Source of the DNA: Collinsella aerofaciens
GTDB lineage: Bacteria > Actinomycetota > Coriobacteriia > Coriobacteriales > Coriobacteriaceae
Direction: 5' to 3'
Length of the DNA: 7,450 nt
NCBI GenBank assembly: GCA_030841765.1
Contig: JAUUSS010000106.1
Location: 1 to 7,450, forward strand
Below the pieces are notes generated by a model that searched no databases, had not been told where the DNA came from, and saw only the letters and a program-made list of their open reading frames with translations. Within the stretch, counting starts at the first letter, position 1, and the number at the start of each line of letters is the position of its first letter. Position numbers and translations under genes: made by a program. Shown here one piece after another: positions 1 to 5,320 of this stretch.

Positions 1-1
1 C

Positions 2-55
2 CGTACATGTACGGATGAATGTGGGAGGTGTTCGGATGAAGTCGATAATCAAGGA
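2..55 (+). repeat. Left copy of 54-bp terminal inverted repeat
   Basis: Positions 2-55 are a perfect reverse complement of 7397-7450, and identity stops sharply at position 56. The outer end lies in a 14-bp palindrome, CCGTACATGTACGG (1-14). Inside are the octamer CGGATGAA twice, exactly 21 bp apart (12-19 and 33-40), a strong Shine-Dalgarno GGGAGGTG (23-30) and an ATG at 36. The repeat therefore carries a translation start that reads into the window. No transposase or recombinase is present in the window. The role is unknown: inversion site, dispersed repeat or assembly-graph edge are all possible. Confidence 0.95.
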
Positions 56-74
56 AGGGGCGCCGGGCAGATAG
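36..74 (+). CDS. Leader-like mini-ORF started inside the left terminal repeat
   Basis: This 12-codon frame begins MKSIIKE and ends at TAG 72-74. The ATG has a strong Shine-Dalgarno sequence (GGGAGGTG, 5 bases upstream), better than that of several real genes here. The first six codons lie in the terminal repeat and are shared with the mini-ORF at 7348-7416; the tails are unrelated. It may be a translated leader, the stub of a gene whose body was swapped or lost, or a non-functional frame. It lies about 80 bases upstream of the secreted-protein gene. The sequence suggests no function. Confidence 0.25.
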   Translation: MKSIIKEGAPGR

Positions 75-93
75 GGGCTTTTTAAGTTACATA

Positions 94-118
94 ATAAACT
101 GTTTATCTATGCTACTAT
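94..118 (+). promoter_or_regulatory. Putative promoter with operator-like palindrome for the secreted-protein gene
   Basis: An extended -10 box, TG-C-TACTAT (110-118), lies about 34 bases before the start codon chosen for the secreted protein. Just upstream is the perfect palindrome ATAAAC-T-GTTTAT (94-106), where a -35 box would lie. No good -35 hexamer is visible, which is tolerable for an extended -10 promoter. A dimeric regulator binding the palindrome would overlap RNA polymerase. Both assignments are inferred from sequence pattern only. Confidence 0.4.
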
Positions 119-151
119 TTAACTAGGCATCGCAGTATGGAGGTGGTCAAA

Positions 152-667
152 GTGTTACGCACACTCAAAGCTTCGTTTTTCCTCTCGATACTTTTGATAT
201 TACCGATATGTTTCTCGTTTAGCCCTTCGACTGCTTATGCTGCAGAAAGCGATGCTGTCGCAATTTCTGGCGCAACCCAAGATTTTGATTTAACGAAAGG
301 TCCCGAGCAGTCTCATCAAATCAAGCTTAAGGATGGGACCGTTGCAGTAATAGGAATTAAAAAAACCAATGAGCCCAGCCTGATATGGGACAGTTACTAC
401 AACAACGCATCTGGAACTTGGACTATCTATTACAACAGTCCTTTTATTTATCGCGAATTCAAGATCAAGATAGCGAACTCGCTCATTACCAGCGCTTGGG
501 GACAAAACTATACGACTATCGGCTGTACGGTAACTAACGAGTCCTTTATATGGAACTCGAAACAGGCGACATATCGACTCAACTATGAATCGATGGGGAT
601 GACGTCCGGTATCGCCGTGTTGCAAGCGACCATGGAAGGCAGCACGCTCCACACCTATGCAAACTAG
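152..667 (+). CDS. Secreted protein of unknown function (possibly DUF5626-like)
   Basis: A 171-residue protein. I chose GTG 152 because a strong GGAGG (139-143) lies 8 bases upstream; the in-frame ATG at 137 overlaps that ribosome site and would add five residues. Residues 1-30 form a signal peptide: K/R-rich start, hydrophobic core FFLSILLILPICFSF, and AYA cleavage site before AES. C20 does not sit in a proper lipobox, so a soluble secreted or wall-associated protein is more likely than a lipoprotein. The mature part of about 140 residues is rich in Thr, Ser, Tyr, Asn and alternating hydrophobic residues, suggesting a beta-sandwich. The pattern of an early charged DLTKG segment, Trp/Tyr-rich middle and final QATYRLNY-type strand recalls small secreted DUF5626 proteins, but this is from memory and weak. 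It is followed 24 bases later by a membrane-peptide gene. It is more AT-rich than the core genes. Confidence 0.75.
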   Translation: MLRTLKASFFLSILLILPICFSFSPSTAYAAESDAVAISGATQDFDLTKGPEQSHQIKLKDGTVAVIGIKKTNEPSLIWDSYYNNASGTWTIYYNSPFIYREFKIKIANSLITSAWGQNYTTIGCTVTNESFIWNSKQATYRLNYESMGMTSGIAVLQATMEGSTLHTYAN

Positions 668-691
668 ACTCACATCAATTGAGGAAGTTCA

Positions 692-796
692 ATGATCCCA
701 ATTCCTGCACGCTCAGACATTATGATCGCTCTCGTTTGGATTCTCGTCGGAGTGCTTATTTGGCGTATCTGCAAATGGGTTAAAAACAAGAAATAG
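692..796 (+). CDS. Small single-span membrane protein, 34 residues
   Basis: A short frame starting MIPIPARSD and ending KNKK, with stop TAG at 794-796. Residues 10-26 form one hydrophobic helix (IMIALVWILVGVLIWRI), followed by a strongly basic tail (K28, K31, K33, K34), predicting an outside-in topology with the C-terminus in the cytoplasm. GAGG (681-684) lies 7 bases before the ATG, a good ribosome site. It begins 24 bases after the secreted-protein stop and ends 34 bases before a terminator-like hairpin, so it is probably the second gene of a two-gene unit. Possible roles include a partner, anchor or immunity peptide for the secreted protein, or a small stress peptide; none can be assigned. 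Ribosome site, composition and position support a real gene. Confidence 0.6.
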   Translation: MIPIPARSDIMIALVWILVGVLIWRICKWVKNKK

Positions 797-830
797 TTGA
801 TAAAACGTATATGCCATTTATGCGATGCTT

Positions 831-856
831 GGGGCCGTTAAATCGGCCCCTATTTC
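831..856 (+). terminator. Rho-independent terminator of the secreted/membrane peptide unit
   Basis: A perfect 7-bp GC stem GGGGCCG (831-837) / CGGCCCC (844-850) with a 6-base loop, followed on the plus strand by TATTTC, a broken T-tract. It lies 34 bases after the small membrane-peptide stop, as expected for the end of that transcript. The minus side lacks T residues, so it is unlikely to end the convergent XRE transcript efficiently. Further on (853-998) I see only a weak 8-bp hairpin at 953-973 and a degenerate repeat of 811-826 at 897-912. Confidence 0.6.
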
Positions 857-998
857 TATAGCTTTTCAAGCAGCAGTCACCCATTTGGAAGTCGCAATGC
901 CATTCATACGATTTCGGCCCTTTAAGCCGCTATCTAATGGTAGGGACTCTTGCTGGTAAGGAGCGCTTACTAGATACAAACCTTGGCAATATATTGGT

Positions 999-1697
999 TT
1001 AGGCGGCGCTGGTTTCTTTGTATTCGAAGACTGGCTCTAGGAGATCTTCGATGTTGCAGTGGAGGGCTTTTGCTATGGCTCTTACGCTTGTTACCGAAGC
1101 TTCATTGATGTTTCTCTGGCGCTGCTCGTACATTTGGATCGAGCGGAGTGACACGCCCGATTCGTATGCCAGGTCTTGCTGGGTTTTCTTAAGCCTCTTC
1201 CTTGCTAGCGCCAGTTTGGTTTGACGAGGTGTTTTCTTCGCTATATCGCAAACAAGACGCGCCACACGCTCCTCTGAGGCTTCGTGCCAGGGGTAATACA
1301 TATTGCACAGCGCATCGAACGGAACGACATGCAGCAGGTCTTCGAAAGACTCGCCCAGACGCCATTGCAGATATGCCAATATCCAGCCTGTCCAATACTC
1401 CGGCGTCTTCTCAAAACGATAGGTGCGGTCCGGTATAGACCCGCTTTGATATCCCGACCTTTCGGCGATAAGTGCGAACAGCTCAACACCTGATTTTCCC
1501 GATACGACCCATGCGTTGCCGCGTTCGAACTCGCGAGCTACACCGCTCAGGCAAAAGAGCTCAGCGACCTCGGACCCTTCCGCTCCATAGTCGTTCACGG
1601 CATAGTCAAAGCAGTCGCCAAGGTTGTTCATTGCATCCTCAAGGTAGTAGACGGGATATGTCCTACTCGGCCCACAATCCGTTAACTCTTGGATCAT
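999..1697 (-). CDS. XRE-type HTH protein, likely antitoxin/regulator partner of the DUF3990 protein
   Basis: A 232-residue protein. The C-terminal part (about 161-221) is a clear XRE helix-turn-helix: LALARKRLKKTQQDLAYESG, then VSLRSIQMYEQRQRNI and an IAKALHCNIEDLLEP tail. The N-terminal part of about 150 residues (YLEDAMNNLGDCFDYAV..., EYWTGWILAYLQW) resembles a domain I recall from HTH proteins encoded beside DUF3990 genes; it is probably the partner-binding domain. ATG 1697 is used because GGGAGGG lies 9 bases upstream. An alternative ATG at 1631 also has GAGG upstream and would remove 22 residues. The gene overlaps the DUF3990 3' end by 35 bases, which implies translational coupling. The family and layout suggest that it neutralises its partner and represses the shared promoter through the palindromes at 2366-2410; this is inference. 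Confidence 0.8.
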   Translation of the reverse strand: MIQELTDCGPSRTYPVYYLEDAMNNLGDCFDYAVNDYGAEGSEVAELFCLSGVAREFERGNAWVVSGKSGVELFALIAERSGYQSGSIPDRTYRFEKTPEYWTGWILAYLQWRLGESFEDLLHVVPFDALCNMYYPWHEASEERVARLVCDIAKKTPRQTKLALARKRLKKTQQDLAYESGVSLRSIQMYEQRQRNINEASVTSVRAIAKALHCNIEDLLEPVFEYKETSAA

Positions 1698-2346
1698 TTA
1701 AATCAACCCTCCCTGCCATTAAATCCCTAATGTCGATACCTTCGGAATCGAACCCGTTAACCGTATCCAAGTATTTGCGTCGAGCATTCTGCTCTCGCTC
1801 AAAACGCTTGGGATAAAACTCAGATCCCGAAGCCGGCTTCCAATCGCAGAATCTAATCGCCGAGAATGCGCGCTCACTCATAAGAGCATATTGAATGCCT
1901 AGATCGCCCAGGCGCATAATGCGCTGAAGTTGTCGGAGCGAAATCATGCCATTAACAAACTGCCTTGCAAAAGAAAAATACGAGTCGTCGGCACGATAGC
2001 CCCGAATAACGTCGTAAGAAGAAATATCAATCAAACAGTTATCAAGCAGAAATCGAAGTCCGTCGCGTGCTAGCGGCGTCGAGACATTAAACTCCCGGTT
2101 GTCGGCCAAAATCGCAAGCCAATTGAGGATTGAAAACTCCCCAGACTCTAAATCCAAGACCGAAAGGCCATCTAAATCAAGTTCATATCGATTTGCAATG
2201 CCATCCGACTCGGTCCGGCATGCCCATTCCATCGCCATTTCTTCATGTGGCGTGCAATAAAACCCGCGCCCATAGTCATTGAATTGTCTGCATTTATCCA
2301 ACGACGGATGCTCGACAACAACCTCCGACCCGTGCCAAAGCTCCAT
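1663..2346 (-). CDS. DUF3990-like protein, putative ADP-ribosyltransferase-fold toxin
   Basis: A 227-residue protein starting MELWHGS. ATG 2346 is chosen because GGAGG sits 5 bases upstream; an in-frame TTG at 2358 would put that ribosome site inside the gene. The order of motifs matches DUF3990: LWHGS at 3-7, a DYGRGFYCT block at 24-32 followed by a helix ending in W41, a YDVIRGYRADDSYF segment at 111-124, and IQYALMSERAFSAIRF at 151-166. In the ADP-ribosyltransferase clan, the first block would hold the NAD-contacting His and Gly residues (H5, G6, G28, Y30), and Q152 would be the candidate third catalytic residue. No signal peptide or membrane span is seen, so it should act in the cytoplasm. 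It is first in a two-gene unit, overlaps the HTH gene, and lies in AT-richer DNA than the core genes. The family call is good; toxin activity and target are inferred. Confidence 0.8.
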   Translation of the reverse strand: MELWHGSEVVVEHPSLDKCRQFNDYGRGFYCTPHEEMAMEWACRTESDGIANRYELDLDGLSVLDLESGEFSILNWLAILADNREFNVSTPLARDGLRFLLDNCLIDISSYDVIRGYRADDSYFSFARQFVNGMISLRQLQRIMRLGDLGIQYALMSERAFSAIRFCDWKPASGSEFYPKRFEREQNARRKYLDTVNGFDSEGIDIRDLMAGRVDLNDPRVNGLWAE

Positions 2347-2360
2347 ATCGACCTCCAAAC

Positions 2361-2411
2361 AAAAATATCACCCCAGTGATAGTGTACCAATAACTATCAC
2401 TGGGGTGATAT
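2361..2411 (-). terminator. Strong rho-independent terminator after engB
   Basis: A perfect 19-bp inverted repeat (2365-2383 and 2393-2411) with a 9-base loop. On the minus strand the stem is followed by a run of T residues (TTTTTG, then TTT). It begins 35 bases after the engB stop and should end mtnN-engB transcription before the DUF3990 gene. The plus-strand side lacks a T-tract. The same DNA forms the operator pair, so it probably has two roles. Confidence 0.7.
2366..2410. promoter_or_regulatory. Two operator-like palindromes, TATCAC-N4-GTGATA
   Basis: Two 16-bp dyads occur at 2366-2381 (central CCCA) and 2395-2410 (central TGGG), in opposite orientation, with centres 29 bp apart. Each arm of the large hairpin is thus itself a two-fold symmetric site. 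The pattern resembles lambda-type operators bound by XRE-family repressors. The right site lies between the proposed -35 and -10 boxes of the DUF3990 promoter, and the left one just past the expected transcription start. The HTH protein encoded at 999-1697 is the obvious candidate ligand; that is inferred from position and symmetry. Confidence 0.6.
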
Positions 2412-2421
2412 AGATAGACAA
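2393..2421 (-). promoter_or_regulatory. Putative promoter of the DUF3990-XRE unit
   Basis: On the minus strand, TTGTCT (2421-2416) and GATAGT (2398-2393) are separated by 17 bases, giving a leader of about 40 bases before ATG 2346. A second pair, TTGGTA (2390-2385) and TATTTT (2367-2362), also has 17-base spacing but would start transcription inside the ribosome site, so I prefer the first. The preferred promoter straddles the right-hand operator palindrome. Confidence 0.4.
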
Positions 2422-2446
2422 AAGTTGTTTGACAGTGCGGCATGCC

Positions 2447-3037
2447 CTAGAGGCAGGCCTCGGCGATGCGCTTTTTGAGTTCGTCGATGCCGGTGCCGGT
2501 TTGGGAGCTTGTGATGATTACGTTCTCGGCCGGAACGTTGAGCTGCTTTTTGATGGCTGCTGCCTGGCGGGCCTGCTGGGTGCGGCTGAGCTTGTCGGCC
2601 TTGGTGAGGCAGACGATAAAGTTGAACTCGTTGCCCTGCAGGTAGTCGATCATGTCATGGTCGAGCTTGCTCGGGTCGTGACGAATATCCACCAGCGACA
2701 CGACCAGGTTAAAGCTGCGCTCCGAGTCGAAGAAGTCGCCGATAAGTTCTGCCCAGCGGTCACGCTCGGCCTTGGAACGACGGGCGAAACCATAACCCGG
2801 CAGGTCGACGAAGTGCACGTCGTCGGCCTCGAAGAAGTTGATGTTGCTCGTCTTGCCCGGCGTGCTCGAAACCTTGACGAGGTTCTTGCGGCCAAAAAGC
2901 TTGTTCATGATCGACGACTTGCCCACGTTGGAGCGGCCGACGAAGCTCACCTCGGGACAGGTGGACTCGGGGATCTGCGAGACCTTGCCATAGCTGGCGA
3001 CAAACTTGGCAAGCTGGTAGTTAATGGAATCGGCCAT
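2447..3037 (-). CDS. engB: Ribosome biogenesis GTPase EngB (YihA/YsxC)
   Basis: A 196-residue P-loop GTPase of the TrmE-Era-EngA-EngB group, needed in known bacteria for assembly of the 50S ribosomal subunit in the cytoplasm. All motifs are present: G1 GRSNVGKS (34-41), G2 threonine in TPGKT (59-63), G3 DLPG (78-81), G4 TKAD (145-148) and G5 SSQTG (177-181). EngB features such as NLVVSLVDIRHDPSKLD and the DLPGYGFA segment are clear, and the length is normal. ATG 3037 is chosen because AAGGAG lies 5 bases upstream; the frame stays open further upstream but without family similarity. It lies 38 bases downstream of mtnN, probably co-transcribed with it, and is followed by the strong hairpin at 2361-2411. 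Confidence 0.97.
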   Translation of the reverse strand: MADSINYQLAKFVASYGKVSQIPESTCPEVSFVGRSNVGKSSIMNKLFGRKNLVKVSSTPGKTSNINFFEADDVHFVDLPGYGFARRSKAERDRWAELIGDFFDSERSFNLVVSLVDIRHDPSKLDHDMIDYLQGNEFNFIVCLTKADKLSRTQQARQAAAIKKQLNVPAENVIITSSQTGTGIDELKKRIAEACL

Positions 3038-3075
3038 GGACACTCCTTGGTCGTAGGTTCTTACAAAAGAGCGTG

Positions 3076-3816
3076 CTAATAGATAGCAGCGATACGGCGA
3101 ACGATATCGAGCGTAATGCCACTCGCGGTACGGGCATACTCGAACAGGTCGAACTCGCGGTCGCAAATCGCATCGTACGCCTCGTCACAATTATCGCTGA
3201 TAGCGCGCAGCACCAGGCAATCGACACCATTTTTAGTTGCGACATGGGCAATTGCAGCGCCCTCCATGCCGACACAATCGGCATGCGTCGCCTCGATAGC
3301 GTCGTTGCGCATGGCGGTACCCGTCACAAAGCGGTTACCCGTGGCAATCGTACCGACCAGGAACTGCTTGGCGCCCTTGTTCGAAGCGGCTGCATTTGTC
3401 GAAGCATCAACAAACCCATGCTCAGCAAGCACATCGGCAGCAATATCGACCAGCGCAGGCGCCGAGCCAAACTCCTCGAGCCCCGGTGCAGACTCGGCGA
3501 TAAGCGCGGTATCGGTATCCAGATAGCGCAGGCGTTTGCCGATGACCACGTCGTCGATATGGAGCTTGGGGTTCAAACCGCCCGCGATACCCGAAAGCAC
3601 AACTGCCTGCGGAGCATACTTGCTAATGAGGTGCTGTGTTGCGGCAGCGGCATTCACCGTGCCCATGCCCGCCGTTGTGGCGACAAGCGTCAGACCGTCG
3701 AACTCACCGCTCACAACGGTCAAGCCTGCCTCCTGTGCCTCGCAAACGTCGCTCAACTCTTCCTTAATCTGCATGATCTCTTTTTCGAGTGCACCGATAA
3801 TCGCGATGGTAGCCAT
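3076..3816 (-). CDS. mtnN: 5'-methylthioadenosine/S-adenosylhomocysteine nucleosidase
   Basis: A 246-residue cytoplasmic enzyme that hydrolyses methylthioadenosine and S-adenosylhomocysteine to adenine and the thio-ribose product, clearing by-products of SAM-dependent and radical-SAM reactions. Family marks are present in order: IIGALEKE with the catalytic Glu equivalent at E13, GMGTVNAA (50-57), VVLSGIAGGL (72-81), GTIATGNRFV (155-164), VGMEGAAIAHV with substrate-binding M184/E185, and RAISD with the acid D208. It is slightly longer than the 232-residue E. coli enzyme. ATG 3816 is preferred over an in-frame TTG 12 bases earlier; the ribosome site is only a modest GGGGA. It is separated from the upstream serine hydrolase by 78 bases containing a palindrome, and leads into engB. 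Confidence 0.95.
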   Translation of the reverse strand: MATIAIIGALEKEIMQIKEELSDVCEAQEAGLTVVSGEFDGLTLVATTAGMGTVNAAAATQHLISKYAPQAVVLSGIAGGLNPKLHIDDVVIGKRLRYLDTDTALIAESAPGLEEFGSAPALVDIAADVLAEHGFVDASTNAAASNKGAKQFLVGTIATGNRFVTGTAMRNDAIEATHADCVGMEGAAIAHVATKNGVDCLVLRAISDNCDEAYDAICDREFDLFEYARTASGITLDIVRRIAAIY

Positions 3817-3854
3817 GCCATTCCCCAAACCTATACGAAATTCTCAACCACGGT

Positions 3855-3887
3855 ATGGTACCAGCATTTTGTTTGACCTCGTCAAAC
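3855..3887 (-). promoter_or_regulatory. Possible mtnN-engB promoter with TTTGAC-GTCAAA palindrome
   Basis: Between the serine hydrolase and mtnN is a perfect 7-bp inverted repeat, GTTTGAC-gag-GTCAAAC on the minus strand (3887-3871). It contains a -35-like TTGACG. An extended -10, TG-G-TACCAT (box at 3860-3855), follows, but the spacing of 19 bases is long. No T-tract follows the hairpin on the minus strand, so a terminator role is unlikely. An operator overlapping a weak promoter is the best reading. Confidence 0.3.
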
Positions 3888-3894
3888 GAACACG

Positions 3895-5013
3895 CTAGGC
3901 CAGCGCAGCTCGCGTATCAAACAGGGCCTTTGCAATCGCAGCCGTAACCTCGCTCGAGCGATCGCTCCACGGCATCGATGTCATGATGCTCATAATGTAG
4001 GTGTCGCCATCGACATCGATGAGGCCCGCATCGCATGTCGAATAGCAACCATCCTCGCTAATCCAGCCTGTCTTGTTGCGCACCAAGGCTTGGTCGTCCG
4101 CAATACCGTCACGGATAAACGATCGGGCCGTAGAGGCCAGAAGGCCCGACAGCCATTGCGATGTCTCGGTATCATGGCTCAGATACTCGCTCATCTCGCG
4201 CCACAACTTGGCCGAGGTGCGCGGGCAATAAGTTGGAAAATCACTCATCGGATCGAGTGCGGTATCGTAATCGACGCCAAGACCGACAATCCAATCCTCG
4301 TAACCGACACGGTCAAACGCCGCACGCAACGCGATAAACGAATCGTTGTCCGAATTAACGACCGCGGCCTCGATCAGGTCGCGCACCGTCTGCCAGCCCA
4401 TGTTGTAGCCGCCATAGGTGCCAAGGGAATCATCGAGCGACACTTGCCCTGTCTCGACCAGAGACTCGCAGATGTACAACGCATAGAGTGCCTTGTAGCT
4501 ACTCGCGCCGTAAACCTCGACATCGGCGTTATACGTCACGCCCTTGCCACTTGACAGGTCGTAGAACACCACGCCCACATCGCCCAATTCCTTGGCCTGG
4601 TCAAGGGCATCTTGGAGCGCGGCGAGGCTCTCATCCTCCAGGGCGGGGATCTGGTCATCAACCAGTGAGAAGGTCTGCACGGTATCGCCTGAGGGAATAT
4701 CGTTAAAGTCCGCCTTCGAAAGCCTCGTCTTGAGGCTCGCTGTCGACAGGGTTTGACTTGCGGTGGCTTTAGATTCAGAGACCTTTTTGTTTTGCGTCTG
4801 TACCGTTGACGCATCTGAGTGTGCCATTCGCTCCGACGCGTAGGTTTTGGCGGTAATTCCGAGGATAATAACCGCCAACGTTAGCATCCCAATGGCGGCA
4901 ATCTTCGTCACGCGGATGCGAGCGTCAGCGAGGCCACGCGAAGGCGTGCCCTTCGTCCCATATCTGCTGCCATGCTGCGGCACATACTCGTCCCGCGATG
5001 CGTTGTTTCGCAC
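3895..5013 (-). CDS. Membrane-anchored serine hydrolase, beta-lactamase/transpeptidase fold
   Basis: A 372-residue protein with a basic cytoplasmic start, one transmembrane segment (about 38-55, IAAIGMLTLAVIILGITA), a Ser/Thr/Lys-rich linker to about 125, then an extracytoplasmic catalytic domain of the class A beta-lactamase-like type. The three serine-enzyme motifs are present: SSYK (171-174) with nucleophile S171 and K174, SDN (221-223) and KTG (314-316). The omega-loop region after LDP (253-255) lacks a recognisable E-x-x-L-N segment, so the deacylating Glu of class A beta-lactamases appears absent. That favours a peptidoglycan-related hydrolase or penicillin-interacting protein over a true beta-lactamase. 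The start is GTG 5013, with AGGAG 5 bases upstream. It has its own likely promoter at 5051-5078 and no clear operon partner. Fold confidence is high; substrate is unknown. Confidence 0.85.
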   Translation of the reverse strand: MRNNASRDEYVPQHGSRYGTKGTPSRGLADARIRVTKIAAIGMLTLAVIILGITAKTYASERMAHSDASTVQTQNKKVSESKATASQTLSTASLKTRLSKADFNDIPSGDTVQTFSLVDDQIPALEDESLAALQDALDQAKELGDVGVVFYDLSSGKGVTYNADVEVYGASSYKALYALYICESLVETGQVSLDDSLGTYGGYNMGWQTVRDLIEAAVVNSDNDSFIALRAAFDRVGYEDWIVGLGVDYDTALDPMSDFPTYCPRTSAKLWREMSEYLSHDTETSQWLSGLLASTARSFIRDGIADDQALVRNKTGWISEDGCYSTCDAGLIDVDGDTYIMSIMTSMPWSDRSSEVTAAIAKALFDTRAALA

Positions 5014-5050
5014 GTGGTCTCCTGACTGCTACCGTTCATATATGAGCAGC

Positions 5051-5078
5051 ATAATACCGAGCAGGCATTTCTTTCCAA
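5051..5078 (-). promoter_or_regulatory. Putative promoter of the serine hydrolase gene
   Basis: On the minus strand, TTGGAA (5078-5073) and TATTAT (5056-5051) are separated by 16 bases, and lie 38 bases upstream of the GTG start. The surrounding 5040-5110 stretch is AT-rich. The boxes match the vegetative consensus moderately well. Confidence 0.45.
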
Positions 5079-5171
5079 AGATATTCAACGACGTTTAAGG
5101 TGTCTTTAAAGAAACCACAAGCGTATTTATCCAAATGGCACGATTCTGTTGCGCATCTCCGCCCAAAACGC

Positions 5172-5238
5172 AGTTGCGGTGGAATAGTTCCTGCTTGGGC
5201 GGCATAAGCCGAAAAACAAGAACTATTCCACCGCAACT
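5172..5238. repeat. REP-like long hairpin between pflA and the serine hydrolase
   Basis: Perfect 19-bp arms, AGTTGCGGTGGAATAGTTC (5172-5190) and its reverse complement (5220-5238), enclose 29 bases that hold a second small hairpin, CGGC-ATAA-GCCG (5200-5211). Neither side has a proper T-tract (the minus side continues into GCGTTTTGG), so it is not a typical terminator. The shape, a long stem with internal loop and apical hairpin in an intergenic gap, is that of a dispersed palindromic element such as a REP or MITE-type sequence, or a folded RNA. It may slow or protect the pflA transcript end. Confidence 0.65.
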
Positions 5239-5274
5239 TGACGGGACTCTTTGGCAATCAACTTGGTGCTCAGG

Positions 5275-5307
5275 GGCCCTCATTTAAGTCTGTCCCCAAT
5301 GAGTGCC
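5275..5307. repeat. Second palindromic element with GGGGACAGACTTA loop
   Basis: A 10-bp stem with one mismatch, GGCCCTCATT (5275-5284) against AATGAGTGCC (5298-5307), encloses a 13-base loop reading GGGGACAGACTTA on the minus strand. It lies 14-46 bases after the pflA stop. The GGGGACAGAC-type motif recalls sequences found beside REP-associated Y1 transposase genes in other bacteria; this is from memory. No transposase gene is present here. It could alternatively act as a weak pflA transcript end. Confidence 0.45.
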
Positions 5308-5320
5308 TGAAAATGGCTCG

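Noticed and set aside
290..673. 127-codon minus-strand frame opposite the secreted-protein gene
   Set aside because: The plus-strand frame has a ribosome site, a clean signal peptide and an adjacent co-directional gene; the minus-strand frame has none of these.
2429..3079. Long open frame on the plus strand opposite engB
   Set aside because: It is the antisense shadow of engB; the minus strand shows all five GTPase motifs and a good ribosome site.
3073..3876. Long open frames on the plus strand opposite mtnN
   Set aside because: They mirror GC-rich codons of the nucleosidase gene, whose catalytic motifs are all on the minus strand.
5172..5307. CRISPR array
   Set aside because: The repeats are inverted pairs forming hairpins, not regularly spaced direct repeats with spacers, and no cas gene is present.
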